A stretch of DNA of 64,000 nucleotides from RFPW01 sp040401595. Lineage in GTDB: Bacteria; Pseudomonadota; Gammaproteobacteria; Burkholderiales; Burkholderiaceae_E. This document shows positions 1-9,043 of this stretch, one piece after another. The stretch covers positions 1 to 64,000 of the forward strand of contig JBBAOE010000018.1 of the NCBI GenBank assembly GCA_040401595.1, in the 5' to 3' direction. Within the stretch, counting starts at the first letter, position 1. Every line of letters starts with the position of its first letter. The notes beneath the pieces were generated by a model. It ran no database searches. It was given only the letters and a program-made list of their open reading frames with translations, and had not been told where the DNA came from. Position numbers and translations under genes: made by a program.

Positions 1-48
1 GACCACCAGGCAGACCACCAGGCAGACCACCAGGCAGACCACCGAGCA
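1..48. repeat. 12-bp tandem repeat at the left edge
   Basis: Three perfect copies of GACCACCAGGCA are followed by one degenerate copy (GACCACCGAGCA). On the minus strand the repeat can encode Leu-Pro-Gly-Gly units. An open frame from a GTG at 91 reads toward the left edge with no stop, so this could be the 5' end of a Gly/Pro-repeat protein cut by the window. No ribosome-binding site supports it, so only the repeat is called. Confidence 0.8.
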
Positions 49-98
49 GACCGACGATAGCGAACGATTTAATCAAACCAATTGATATCACGAATCAA

Positions 99-644
99 AT
101 GCAAACAACGACTCCGACAGGGTTGACACCCGCGACCGGTTTGATACCCGCGACGGATCTTGCGAGGCGAGCCGACACGGCGAAGCCGTTTCGTATCCTT
201 GGGATTCAACAGATCGCCATTGGCGGTCCGGACAAGCAGCGCTTGAGGTCACTCTGGGTCGATATTTTCGGGCTCGAGGTCAAAAGCACGTTTGTGAGTG
301 AACGTGAGAACGTCGACGAAGATATTTGCGCGCTGGGTAGCGGACCCATGGCTATCGAAGTGGACCTGATGCAGCCGCTCGACTTGCAGCGCAAACCCGC
401 TGTGCATACCACCCCCCTGAACCATGTCGGGCTTTGGGTGGATGACTTGCCGCAAGCTGTGCGCTGGATGACCGACCAGGGGGTTCGATTCGCACCCGGC
501 GGCATCCGCAAAGGGGCCGCTGGGCATGACATCACCTTCATTCACCCGCGGGGCGACGAGTCTTTTCCCCTCTGCGGAGAAGGCGTTCTGATTGAACTGG
601 TTCAGGCCCCACCCGAGGTGATCGCAGCCTTCGCCCCAGGCTGA
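99..644 (+). CDS. VOC (glyoxalase-fold) family protein
   Basis: A 181-residue protein of the vicinal-oxygen-chelate superfamily, with two betaalphabetabetabeta modules. The four metal ligand positions of a glyoxalase-type site can be picked out: Gln38 (IQQIAI, where most relatives have His; human glyoxalase I also uses Gln), Glu87 (AIEVDL), His109 (LNHVGLW) and Glu166 (LIELVQ). Related Burkholderiales proteins are annotated as lactoylglutathione lyase-like and often lie near methylmalonyl-CoA genes. The substrate is not clear from sequence. The first 30 residues are an 18-bp-repeat tail (TGLTPATGLIPATD) absent from the core fold. There is no good ribosome-binding site at the ATG, so the true start may be internal, near residue 28-30. 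Confidence 0.75.
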   Translation: MQTTTPTGLTPATGLIPATDLARRADTAKPFRILGIQQIAIGGPDKQRLRSLWVDIFGLEVKSTFVSERENVDEDICALGSGPMAIEVDLMQPLDLQRKPAVHTTPLNHVGLWVDDLPQAVRWMTDQGVRFAPGGIRKGAAGHDITFIHPRGDESFPLCGEGVLIELVQAPPEVIAAFAPG

Positions 645-734
645 ACCCACCGCCAACGGCTGGCGGGGGGTTCAGTGCCACCCCGACCTGCGGGTAGTTT
701 GGCTAGCGGGTCGGGTGAATGATGGGCAGGCTGA

Positions 735-2168
735 TTAAGGGCAGGCGGGCGTGCTGGCCAGGATAGCGGGGCGCAGGGCCTTGGTCGTCGCGCTGTCGTC
801 CACGCCAAGTGTATTGCGGGTGTACGTGCAGCCATACGTTGTTGCAGCGACTGTCGCGGGTGTCACGACATCATCCCCAGTGGGTTTGATCCCATCACGT
901 TCCCATTTGATCATTGCATCGAACGCTTCGACCTGCTCCTGAACGGAGAAGTCGCAGTGGCTGGCACCCCGGATCGCCCGCTGAACCAACCAGTTGCCGT
1001 TGCCTTTCGCGGTTACCCTCTTCTGATAGACCTGCTCCATGCTGAACGGCACAAAAAGATCGCCGAGTGTGTGGATGGAGACGACCGGGATCTTGAACTC
1101 CCCATTGATCTGTGGGATCCAGCGCAATCCGTCGGTACGAAGTCTGTTCGCATCGACCGCTGCAGTCAGCTTCAGGACGGATGAATTGAGCGCTGCGGTA
1201 CCCGCGGTGTCGCCATCGATCTGGTAGGTGAACGAACGCGTGTCGAGCACATTCCGGTTGAGAATCCCGGTGACCGTACCGTCGCTCCCGAACGTCCCGT
1301 AGGCGGATGGGAAGCTGCCCCCAAAGGCAATGCCCTGATCAAACAAGGGGCGGGGACCCCCGGTGATGTTTTTGAGCACCGAGAGATACTTGACGCCGGT
1401 CGCGGTTGGCTGCGACGGAAAGGTGGTGAACAGGGTATTGGTGACCTGCGTCTGAATTTCGCTCCATTTGTCGGTCGGGTAGTTTGGCAAACCGGCCAGG
1501 GCCTGCGCGGTGACCTGCATGGCGGCAAATTGGTTGAAGAGTTCGGCGTCGCCCATGACGCCGCACATCGGGACCGCGCCCGCGTATTTGACCTTGTTGA
1601 CCGCGGTTTTTGCGGCTTCGTCCTCGATCGCTGCACCGGTGATATGACCTCCCATGGAGTGACCGGTGATGTAGATCTTGGAGGGTTCTGCGAGAGGGCG
1701 CGAGTTTTTCGTCGCGATCTTAGTGAATTCAAGTGCCAGCGCATTCGTGTCTTCGACACCAGCGCGCACATCATAGTAATTTTTGCTATAGCTGGAGGCG
1801 GCCCAGGCGTATCCGTTCTGGATGAGATAACGACGGATGGAGGGATTGCTCACCCCCAACCCGGCACCTGTGCCCGCGTAACCGTGGGCATACATGACGA
1901 GTTTGCCATTCCAGTTGGCTGGGACCTCGACCCGGTAGGCGGCACCGTTGAGAACGCCGGTCCAGCGGCTGGTCGTCGAAACATCGACCGTATCGCCAGT
2001 GGCAGCCGTCATCGCCGGGAAACTGGACTCGACAACGGGTGTAAAGGTGCGCGAGTCCTGTGCTCTGGTTTCTTCGGGTACTGGTGGGGTTTCGGAACCC
2101 CCACCGCATGCTGTGACCAGGGCTGCAGTCATGCAGATGCTTAATTTTGTCCTGCTGATGAGTTTCAA
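735..2168 (-). CDS. Secreted alpha/beta-hydrolase lipoprotein
   Basis: A 477-residue protein with a lipoprotein signal peptide (lipobox LVTA-Cys21, then GGGS). It is probably exported and anchored in the outer membrane. The alpha/beta-hydrolase signature is complete: oxyanion region YAHGYAG (93-99), nucleophile elbow GHSMGG with Ser171, Asp370 in HTLGDLFVP and His404 in GASHCDF. The C-terminal part has several Cys (407-476) that could form disulfides. It resembles extracellular esterase or polyester-depolymerase-type hydrolases, but the substrate cannot be named from sequence. It stands alone, with an AT-rich upstream region (2169-2210) likely to hold its promoter. Confidence 0.75.
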   Translation of the reverse strand: MKLISRTKLSICMTAALVTACGGGSETPPVPEETRAQDSRTFTPVVESSFPAMTAATGDTVDVSTTSRWTGVLNGAAYRVEVPANWNGKLVMYAHGYAGTGAGLGVSNPSIRRYLIQNGYAWAASSYSKNYYDVRAGVEDTNALALEFTKIATKNSRPLAEPSKIYITGHSMGGHITGAAIEDEAAKTAVNKVKYAGAVPMCGVMGDAELFNQFAAMQVTAQALAGLPNYPTDKWSEIQTQVTNTLFTTFPSQPTATGVKYLSVLKNITGGPRPLFDQGIAFGGSFPSAYGTFGSDGTVTGILNRNVLDTRSFTYQIDGDTAGTAALNSSVLKLTAAVDANRLRTDGLRWIPQINGEFKIPVVSIHTLGDLFVPFSMEQVYQKRVTAKGNGNWLVQRAIRGASHCDFSVQEQVEAFDAMIKWERDGIKPTGDDVVTPATVAATTYGCTYTRNTLGVDDSATTKALRPAILASTPACP

Positions 2169-2484
2169 AATTTATCTCCCGATAATATCAATTTTTTAAA
2201 TCAATCCGAGATCCATACGGCGTGTCTTGTCTCGGACCACACCACGGGGTATCCCCTCTGGAGAGTCGCTGTCGCTCAACTGCGGTGCAATTGGGGCATA
2301 CCCAAATTGGGGTGTTTCTGGTTTGGTATTTTTACTGTCAGTTCCAACCATCAAGGCGAGATGTCACTGACGCCCGGTGTCGAATACAAAGGGCCGGGAT
2401 GAGGCTGCGCGGCGTAGGATGTGGGGTGAACATTGGAAAGCCGAACATGGCGAGTCCCTAATCTCGCACCGACCTGGCGAACCC
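2169..2484. other. Intergenic region without a recognised gene
   Basis: About 316 bp between two divergent genes. The first 40 bp are markedly AT-rich (runs of T/A near 2185-2200) and probably carry the promoter of the minus-strand hydrolase. An open frame reaches upstream to 2377 in phase with the plus-strand gene, but it has no plausible signal peptide or ribosome-binding site and is not called. Nothing else is recognised. Confidence 0.4.
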
Positions 2485-3035
2485 TTGAGTGATTCCGTAA
2501 AGGTTTGTCGGCTATTACTTGCTCTCGCGCTGACAACGCTGGGCACAGTGGCTGCAGCAGAGTTGGTTCAGCACAGCAAGAACGCGAAAGGGGATCGCTC
2601 TTTCTACGATCCAGCGACCGTGCGTAAAAACGCGACGACCCGAAAGGNNNNNNNNNNNNNNNNNNNNNNNNNNNNNNNNNNNNNNNNNNNNNNNNNNNNN
2701 NNNNNNNNNNNNNNNNNNNNNNNNNNNNNNNNNNNNNNNNNNNNNNNGATCGCTCTTTCTACGATCCAGCGACCGTGCGTAAAAACGCGACGACCCGAAA
2801 GGCATGGGTTGTTCAGGATCTGGTCGAACGTCACAAAGACGGGGAATTATCGATGCGGGTGCAGTTTGAATTCGACTGTCAGGCGGAGACCCGTCGTGCG
2901 CTGTTCATTGCGACCTATGCGCAGCCAATGGCCAAGGGCGATGCGATCGCGAACTCCAATCTGGCCAATAACGCCTGGGAGCCGATCGTTCCGGAATCGC
3001 CGGGCGAAGTACTCTTCAAGACGGTTTGCCGATAA
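2485..3035 (+). CDS. Surface-adhesin-E-like secreted protein, split by an assembly gap
   Basis: The gene runs from a TTG start, through a hydrophobic signal peptide (VCRLLLALALTTLGTVAAA), to KTVCR. It is interrupted by 100 N flanked by the same 55 bp on each side. Collapsing the duplicate gives one continuous frame of about 131 residues: ...SFYDPATVRKNATTRKAWVVQDL... The segment SFYDPATVR followed by a K-W-x-x-x-D pattern is typical of the small periplasmic or surface proteins annotated as surface-adhesin E family. Two Cys (in EFDCQ and KTVC) could pair. Function is unknown beyond the family name. The start is inferred from the signal peptide. Confidence 0.6.
2648..2747. other. Assembly gap (100 N) between duplicated contig ends
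   Basis: The 55 bp before the gap (2593-2647) and the 55 bp after it (2748-2802) are identical. This is what is expected when two contigs that share a k-mer of 55 are scaffolded without merging. The gap is probably not real sequence. Confidence 0.9.
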
Positions 3036-3088
3036 CCCTGCACGCGATCCAATAAGCGCGTCCACAGAGGCGCCGCAGGTTCAGCTGT

Positions 3089-3463
3089 TTAGCCGTTCGG
3101 ATCCTTGCAGACCGCCTCAATGTTGTGTCCGTCCGGACCAATGACGAAAGCCCCATAGTAGTCCGGGTGGTATTGCGGGCGCAGGCCCGGTGGACCGTTG
3201 TCCTTACCCCCAGCTGCCAATGCGGCGAGGTAGAAATCACGCACTTCCTGCCGTGTCCGGGCGGCAAAGGCAATGTGAATCGGGCCTGGACTCACTCCGA
3301 AGGAGCCGAACCAGAACTGCCCCTTCCCGTCGCGACCGATCATGGCCCAGCCTTCTCCTTCGGCCGTTACCTGGATCCCGAGTGGCTGCAAGGCCTGCGC
3401 GAGAAAGCGCTTCATCACGGGGAAGTCCGTAACGTGAAAGCCAATATGATCAAACATGAGCAA
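3089..3463 (-). CDS. VOC family protein (glyoxalase/bleomycin-resistance fold)
   Basis: A compact 124-residue VOC-fold protein. It starts with FDHIGFHVTD (His at the first metal position), has PIHIAFAA at the second module with another candidate His, and ends with NIEAVCKD, where Glu is the usual third ligand. Proteins of this size form homodimers and include lyase-like enzymes and resistance proteins, so the substrate is not predictable. It lies just downstream of putA on the opposite end of a 40-bp spacer and may be cotranscribed with it, though nothing links the functions. Confidence 0.75.
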   Translation of the reverse strand: MLMFDHIGFHVTDFPVMKRFLAQALQPLGIQVTAEGEGWAMIGRDGKGQFWFGSFGVSPGPIHIAFAARTRQEVRDFYLAALAAGGKDNGPPGLRPQYHPDYYGAFVIGPDGHNIEAVCKDPNG

Positions 3464-3503
3464 CCCGATGGGTCTTGTTGCTGGGACTGCTCTGGATCCT
3501 ATC

Positions 3504-6500
3504 TCAATCCATCGACTGCGATTTTGTCGGCTGCCATTCGTCCGCTAGCGTCATCAAACTGGCGTTACCGCCTGCGGCAGCGGTATTGATGCAGAGCGAT
3601 TGTTCGATGACCAGGCACTCGATTGGCGGGCCCTCATCCAGCGTGAATGCGATGAGGGAACTGATCGGACCCGGTCGGCAGGCGAGCGCCTGACCAACCC
3701 CTAGCCGCGACGCCGGCGTTCCATGGTGCAGAACAACATCCCAGGGGAGGCCGTCTCGCGTCCAGTCCGGGGTGAGTGAGACCTGGGTGCGTTCGTGCTC
3801 AGACAATCGATGCCAAAGCGCCTGGGCACTGGCTGGCCAGAACACGTGACCACCCAGGAGGCTGACGGTCTGGAGTGCTACCAGCAATGCCGCATCGGCA
3901 TCCCGACCGTCGTCCGCCAGGCAGAGGATGCGGTCCCGCACGCACAGCCGGTAGCGATTGGATTCACCTGTTGGGCCCGGGAGTGACAGCCATTGGCCGA
4001 GCGGCGCCAGCGCAGGCGGCAGACCGCGCGGATGCTTGGCGAGCAGGCGCTGCAGGTAGAGCGGTCCGCCCGCCTTGGGGCCAGTACCGGAAAGTCCCTG
4101 TCCCCCAAATGGCTGGACGCCCACGACGGCTCCGATCATGGATCGATTGATGTACAGGTTGCCCACATGAGCCGTTTCGACAACGGCGTGGATGGTCTCG
4201 TCGATGCGAGATTGAACGCCCATGGTGAGTCCGTCGCCCAGTGCCCGAATCGATTGCAGCAATGGCTCTAACTCAGATTGTTCATAGCGCAGGACGTGGA
4301 GTACGGGCCCGAAGAGTTCGGGACCGAGATCGCTGGGCCGATCGATCTCGATCAAGGTCGGCACGATGAACCCCGGTCCGGTATGGCTCGCTGCCATCGT
4401 TTGTCGGGAGGGCTGATGGACGCGGTGTCCGCGCGCCCGCATGCGCTCCAGGTGCGCGTGGATGTTGGCGCTTGCCTGCGCATCGATCACCGGTCCGATA
4501 TCGGTGTCGAGGTGGCGCGGATCGCCGATCTGCAGTTCTGCCATGGCATCGGTCAGCATGGCCAACAAGCGTTCAGAAGCTTCCCGCTGAATGCAGAGCA
4601 GACGCAACGCCGAGCAACGCTGTCCGGCACTGTCAAAGGCCGACACGAGGATATCGCTGATGGCTTGTTCGGGCACAACCGACGAATCAACGATCATGGC
4701 ATTGCGGCCACCGGTCTCGGCAATCAGAGGGGTCGGTCGTCCTTGGGGGCCCAGTCGTTGGGCCAGGCTACGCTGGATGATGCGGGCGACCTCGGTCGAC
4801 CCCGTGAATACAACGCCAAGGACCCGGGCATCCTCGACCAGCGCTGCGCCAACAGTTTCGCCGAGGCCCGGCAGGAGTTGAAGCGCTGCGGTTGGCACGC
4901 CTGCCCTGTGTAGCAGTCGGGTGATTTCAGCCGCGATCAGAGGGGTCTGTTCGGCTGGTTTGGCCAGCACCACATTGCCAGCTGCCAAGGCACCCGCGAT
5001 CTGACCGACAAAGATCGCTAGCGGAAAGTTCCAGGGACTGATACAAAGTACGGGGCCCAGCGGCAGATGCGTTGCGTTGTGAAAAGTCGCCCGTGTGACT
5101 TGGGCGTAGTAGCGCAGAAAGTCGATGCCCTCGCGCACTTCCCCCAAGGCGTTGCTCGCGCTCTTGCCCGCTTCGCGGATGAGGAGCGCCATCAGGGGTT
5201 CCATGGAGGACTCCAGCAGATCCGCTGCGTGTTCAAGCAGCGTCGCACGCTCATGGGGCGAGGTGGCCGCCCATGTGGGGGCTGCTTGCTGGGCCTGTTG
5301 CAGCGCCCGCTCCAGTTCGGAGGGGCTCGTCGAACGTACCCAGCCAATACGATCGGAAGCATCGGCTGGGTTGGTGGTGAACTGCGCTATCTGTTCGTCA
5401 TCGAACGCGTTAGGCGCGCCATCGTCCCCGAGCATTGGCTCAGCACTCACCTGCCGTTGTTCGCTGACTTGAATCGCCAGCAGGATGGCCCGCTGCTGAT
5501 CGGTATCGGCCAAGTCGCGTCCCCGCGCGTTGCGCCGCAATGCGCCATAGAGATCGGGTGGCAGTGGGACGTTCGGGTGCGACCGACCCAGCTCGCCTTC
5601 ATGCTGGGCGGCGCTGAGTACGCGTTGAATCGGGTCGGTCAGTAGCGTATCAAGCGAAATCGAAGGATCCGCGATCTGATGAACAAATGAGCTATTCGCG
5701 CCGTTTTCAAGCAGACGACGCACGAGGTAAGCGAGCAGGGTTTCATGCGGCCCGACGGGCGCATAGATCCGGCAGGGCAACCCGAGCCCGCCCTCAGGTA
5801 CGGGTGCAATGACCTGCGAGAAGAGCGACTCGCCCATCCCGAAGAGGCCCTGGAATTCGAGCTTTGGATGGGGCCTTGCCATCTGACTTCCGAGGGGGGA
5901 TACCGGACCCATCGCGTTGACCATCGTCACGATGGTCGCGACCGTCAGAGCGTTATGCGTTGCGAATTGCGGATCAATGGCCCGGGGTGCCGCCAGCAAT
6001 CGGCGCGCGCACGCCAGGTAGGCGATATCGGTGTGGGCTTTGCGGGTATAGACCGGGTAGTCGGTCAGGCCTTCGACTTGCGCCCGCTTGATTTCGCTGT
6101 CCCAGTAAGCGCCCTTGACCAGGCGAACGATCAGGCGACGGCGGCTGCGCTGCGCGAGATCAACGAGAAAATCAATGACCGCTGGACCACGCTTCTGGTA
6201 AGCCTGGACCACAAAACCGATCCCGTCCCAGCCTGCCAATGGCGGTTCGAGGCATAAGGACTCGAGCAGATCGAGCGAGAGCTCAAGGCGCTCAGATTCT
6301 TCGGCATCCAGTTGGATTCCGATCTGCTGGCTTCTGGCTAGCAGGCAGAGTTGTAGCAGCCTGGGATAGAGCTCGGACCAGACCTGAACGCGCTGGTTCG
6401 CCTGGTAGCGCGGGTGAAGCGCGGAGAGCTTGATGGAGATGCTGGGCCGGGTCCCGAAGTGGGGACGCGTTGAGCTGACCGCCGAGTCCCTTGAGGCCTT

Positions 6501-7178
6501 GCCAATGACATCGATTGCATGCTCATAGGCAGTGAGGTAGCGCAGCGCATCGCTCGTGCTGATCGCGGCCTCGCCCAGCATGTCAAATGAGTATTGAAAG
6601 CCCTCCGCCATGCGCGGTGCTGCGTTGTGCAAGGCTTGCTCGATGGTTTCGCCGCAGACAAACTGCTCTCCCATCAGTCGAACCGCCAGATCGATACCCT
6701 TGCGGATGAGCGGCTCACCTGCGCGCCCGACGATGCGATGCAGGCCGGCGCCGAGCCCGGTGGACTCTGTCTTCGCGACGACTCGAGCGCTGATCAGCAA
6801 GCCCCAGGTCGCGGCATTGACAAAGAGCGAGCTACTTTGACCGAGGTGGGGTTCCCACTGGGCGTGACTTACCTTGTCCCGGATCAGGGCATCGCGGGTG
6901 GCGTTGTCCGGGATGCGCAACAGTGCTTCGGCCAGGCAAAGGAGCGCGATGCCTTCATCGGAGCTAAGCGAGAATTCTCTGAGCAGGTCTTGGACGAACC
7001 CAGCGCGCCCCGCTCGCTGGCTGCGTTCCCGAACGCCCGAGCTTAAGCGAAGTGCGAGCGCGCGTGCGGTCAAGGTCTCCGTGGCCGGCAGCTGGGCCAG
7101 CCGGATCAGATCGGGCAGCAGCCTGGTTTCGGCAATGCGTGTGTTGCGTCGGATGGTTTCACGCAAGTGCGTACTCAT
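3504..7178 (-). CDS. putA: Bifunctional proline dehydrogenase / L-glutamate gamma-semialdehyde dehydrogenase
   Basis: A 1224-residue flavoenzyme that oxidises proline to pyrroline-5-carboxylate (FAD) and then to glutamate (NAD+). The N-terminal arm and proline dehydrogenase barrel occupy roughly residues 1-500 (for example RLIVRLVKGAYWDSEIKRAQ, the substrate-binding region). The aldehyde dehydrogenase part follows (about 570-1050), with catalytic Cys855 in AGQRCSA and general base Glu in LIAETGGRNA. A C-terminal ALDH-superfamily-like domain closes the protein. The ribbon-helix-helix DNA-binding module of trifunctional PutA is missing at the N-terminus, which begins MSTHLRETIRRNTRIAE, so this copy should not self-repress. 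The start is supported by a purine-rich stretch upstream. Confidence 0.95.
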   Translation of the reverse strand: MSTHLRETIRRNTRIAETRLLPDLIRLAQLPATETLTARALALRLSSGVRERSQRAGRAGFVQDLLREFSLSSDEGIALLCLAEALLRIPDNATRDALIRDKVSHAQWEPHLGQSSSLFVNAATWGLLISARVVAKTESTGLGAGLHRIVGRAGEPLIRKGIDLAVRLMGEQFVCGETIEQALHNAAPRMAEGFQYSFDMLGEAAISTSDALRYLTAYEHAIDVIGKASRDSAVSSTRPHFGTRPSISIKLSALHPRYQANQRVQVWSELYPRLLQLCLLARSQQIGIQLDAEESERLELSLDLLESLCLEPPLAGWDGIGFVVQAYQKRGPAVIDFLVDLAQRSRRRLIVRLVKGAYWDSEIKRAQVEGLTDYPVYTRKAHTDIAYLACARRLLAAPRAIDPQFATHNALTVATIVTMVNAMGPVSPLGSQMARPHPKLEFQGLFGMGESLFSQVIAPVPEGGLGLPCRIYAPVGPHETLLAYLVRRLLENGANSSFVHQIADPSISLDTLLTDPIQRVLSAAQHEGELGRSHPNVPLPPDLYGALRRNARGRDLADTDQQRAILLAIQVSEQRQVSAEPMLGDDGAPNAFDDEQIAQFTTNPADASDRIGWVRSTSPSELERALQQAQQAAPTWAATSPHERATLLEHAADLLESSMEPLMALLIREAGKSASNALGEVREGIDFLRYYAQVTRATFHNATHLPLGPVLCISPWNFPLAIFVGQIAGALAAGNVVLAKPAEQTPLIAAEITRLLHRAGVPTAALQLLPGLGETVGAALVEDARVLGVVFTGSTEVARIIQRSLAQRLGPQGRPTPLIAETGGRNAMIVDSSVVPEQAISDILVSAFDSAGQRCSALRLLCIQREASERLLAMLTDAMAELQIGDPRHLDTDIGPVIDAQASANIHAHLERMRARGHRVHQPSRQTMAASHTGPGFIVPTLIEIDRPSDLGPELFGPVLHVLRYEQSELEPLLQSIRALGDGLTMGVQSRIDETIHAVVETAHVGNLYINRSMIGAVVGVQPFGGQGLSGTGPKAGGPLYLQRLLAKHPRGLPPALAPLGQWLSLPGPTGESNRYRLCVRDRILCLADDGRDADAALLVALQTVSLLGGHVFWPASAQALWHRLSEHERTQVSLTPDWTRDGLPWDVVLHHGTPASRLGVGQALACRPGPISSLIAFTLDEGPPIECLVIEQSLCINTAAAGGNASLMTLADEWQPTKSQSMD

Positions 7179-7414
7179 ATCACCGTCCCTTGAACTGTGA
7201 CGATATCGGTATCACGAGCGGCTTGAACGGTACTTTCGCAGATCCGAGCGCGCAGGCAGCAGCCCTGGAGCTTGGATGCCGTTATTGAGGGGTCGGTGTG
7301 GGTCTGTGTGTCAGGAATCCCGTCGCGACTGCGACCCGCCAGCCAGCTTGAGACATGCGCTGGTCTACCATCGCCGGTTGTGTGGGCAATGGTTACGCAA
7401 TGGATGGCATCAAG

Positions 7415-7801
7415 ATGAATTCCTGGATCTTCGTGGCCGTCGGTGGGGCGATTGGCTCGGTCGCCCGTTTCAAGCTCTCCGGCTGGGTGCTCGAGCAGGC
7501 CACGGACTGGCGGTTTCCGCTCGGTACGTTTCTGGTCAATGTCCTGGGGTGTCTGTTCATCGGTGGTCTGGCTGGGCTCGCGATGAAAGAAGACTTCTTT
7601 ACGACGGAGGCCCGCTTATTTTTGTTCACCGGTATTACCGGAGGGTTCACCACCTTTTCAGCCCTCGGGCTTGAGACGTTCTACTTGCTGCGTCGCGGTG
7701 ACCTCCTAGTCGCAGGCGGGTATGTCAGCGCGAGCCTGATCTGCGGTCTCTTGGCGCTTTGGTTGGGTTACGCGCTGATGTCGTATTCAATCGGGCGATG
7801 A
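7415..7801 (+). CDS. crcB: Fluoride exporter Fluc/CrcB
   Basis: A four-helix dual-topology fluoride channel that lowers cytoplasmic fluoride. Hallmarks present are GGAIGSVARF in helix 1, GTFLVNVLGCLFIG (with the conserved Asn) in helix 2 and TGITGGFTTFSAL (the Phe-box) in helix 3, with a final hydrophobic helix. The start is set at MNSWIF, which aligns with the usual N-terminus; in-frame ATGs at 7355 and 7400 would only add unrelated residues. No fluoride riboswitch consensus was seen in the 230 bp upstream. It is convergent with the HupE/UreJ-like gene across a hairpin at 7807-7828. Confidence 0.92.
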   Translation: MNSWIFVAVGGAIGSVARFKLSGWVLEQATDWRFPLGTFLVNVLGCLFIGGLAGLAMKEDFFTTEARLFLFTGITGGFTTFSALGLETFYLLRRGDLLVAGGYVSASLICGLLALWLGYALMSYSIGR

Positions 7802-7806
7802 TTGGC

Positions 7807-7828
7807 GGATCCGATGCGTATCGGATCC
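7807..7828. terminator. Hairpin between convergent genes
   Basis: A perfect 9-bp stem GGATCCGAT / ATCGGATCC encloses a GCGT loop and is followed by a short T run (CTTTG). It lies 5 bp after the crcB stop and 38 bp before the stop of the convergent HupE/UreJ-like gene. It probably acts as a weak terminator for crcB. Confidence 0.5.
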
Positions 7829-7866
7829 TTTGAGCCCAGGGGGTGCTGGAGTCCGGCCAGCCTGAC

Positions 7867-9039
7867 TCAGGAGATGCGCTGACCGAACCAGACGATGCCG
7901 GCGAGGATCGCACCGACCGACGCGGACCGACCAGAAAATGCCAGCCCACGGGTACCGGCGATGCGGCGGACGAGCAAGGCCACCAACCCGGCGCCCAGCG
8001 CAAACACGAGCTGCCCGAGTTCAATCCCCAGATTGAATCCGACCAGACTGAGGATCCGGTTTTCCTGCGTCAGACCGAGGCTGCCCAGCGCGCCAGCGAG
8101 TCCGAGTCCATGAATCAGAGAACAGACGAATACCAGACCGATGCGCAGGCTGACCGGGATGCGGTGCGTTTGTCGTTTGTCCCAGAGATCGATCAAGCCC
8201 ATGGTGACAATGGTGGCCGCGATCGCGGGTTCGACCAGGGCGGGCGACAGGCTGAGACCGCCCAGGATGCTGGCGGTGAGCGTCAGTGCGTGGCCGAGCG
8301 TGAATCCGGTCAACACCGTGATGAGTTGCCGCGTCGTCCAGCCAGCCGCCAGGACGACGAGCAGGAAGAGCAGATGATCGAGTCCGCTCAGCACATGCTC
8401 GGCCCCCAGCAGGACGAAATCGACCAAGACCTGCCAGGTGGGCGGGAAGACTCGCCCGCTCGGGTGTTCGGGGCTTAGCAACAGAAGCTGGGTTTGCTGA
8501 CCGCGTTTCAGGGTGACGGTCAGCGTTTGTTCGGCTTCGGTTCGGCCAAAGAGTGAGGCTTCAAAGCGTGAGGCTTCAAAATGTGTTGCTTCGAATGGGC
8601 CTTGCTTGATCTGCCCGGCAGAGGAGCCGAGCGCAAACCGGCCCATTGCAACCAGGTGGGTTGCCGGCGCTGAAGGCGCATCGTCGGGGACCGAGAGATT
8701 GAGGAGCAGCTCTTCGAGCGGCTTTGCACCGGAGGCATCACTGAGGCGAATACGCTCCCGGATCTGGCGCTGGATCGCGGCCGTATGTCGTGCCATTTCA
8801 GCAAACGAGAGTCGGCCATCGCCATCATCATCGCTGCCTTCAAACGCAGTGACCGGAAGTGAGATGACGAGAAAGGCGCCGTCATCGACGAAGTTGAGTG
8901 TGCCCTTCTGATCGACAATCAGATGCCCCTGAGCCGCGGTCAGCGCCATGAAGCCTGCAACAAGGAAGGCCAGCGCCTGCTTAAACAAGCTCCGTCGCGT
9001 ACCCCCTCCCTGCCGACCGGCTTGTTGCAGGCCCGTCAT
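7867..9039 (-). CDS. HupE/UreJ-family membrane protein with an EF-hand loop
   Basis: About 390 residues. The N-terminus carries a hydrophobic segment (signal/anchor, ALAFLVAGFMALTAAQG). An extracytoplasmic domain of about 180 residues follows, then a six-or-more-helix C-terminal part with the HupE/UreJ motif LGAEHVLSGLDHLLFLL and a later HGLGLAG. Such proteins are proposed to handle nickel, cobalt or other metals, but this subfamily is uncharacterised. The extracytoplasmic domain has a perfect EF-hand loop, DDDGDGRLSFAE (D1, D3, D5, G6, E12). It also has a 15-bp repeat giving FEA(T/S)xxFEAS (8551-8595). The ATG at 9039 lies 5 bp after the stop of the YHYH gene, suggesting translational coupling; an upstream ATG at 9081 would overlap that gene. 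Confidence 0.7.
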   Translation of the reverse strand: MTGLQQAGRQGGGTRRSLFKQALAFLVAGFMALTAAQGHLIVDQKGTLNFVDDGAFLVISLPVTAFEGSDDDGDGRLSFAEMARHTAAIQRQIRERIRLSDASGAKPLEELLLNLSVPDDAPSAPATHLVAMGRFALGSSAGQIKQGPFEATHFEASRFEASLFGRTEAEQTLTVTLKRGQQTQLLLLSPEHPSGRVFPPTWQVLVDFVLLGAEHVLSGLDHLLFLLVVLAAGWTTRQLITVLTGFTLGHALTLTASILGGLSLSPALVEPAIAATIVTMGLIDLWDKRQTHRIPVSLRIGLVFVCSLIHGLGLAGALGSLGLTQENRILSLVGFNLGIELGQLVFALGAGLVALLVRRIAGTRGLAFSGRSASVGAILAGIVWFGQRIS

Positions 9040-9043
9040 GGAT

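Noticed and set aside
2377..3144. Single 255-residue frame with frameshift at the gap
   Set aside because: The shift is produced by the 100-N placeholder and the duplicated 55 bp; the collapsed sequence gives the expected protein.
7179..7414. Fluoride riboswitch upstream of crcB
   Set aside because: The conserved GGNGATG and AACCGCC-type elements were not found in this region.
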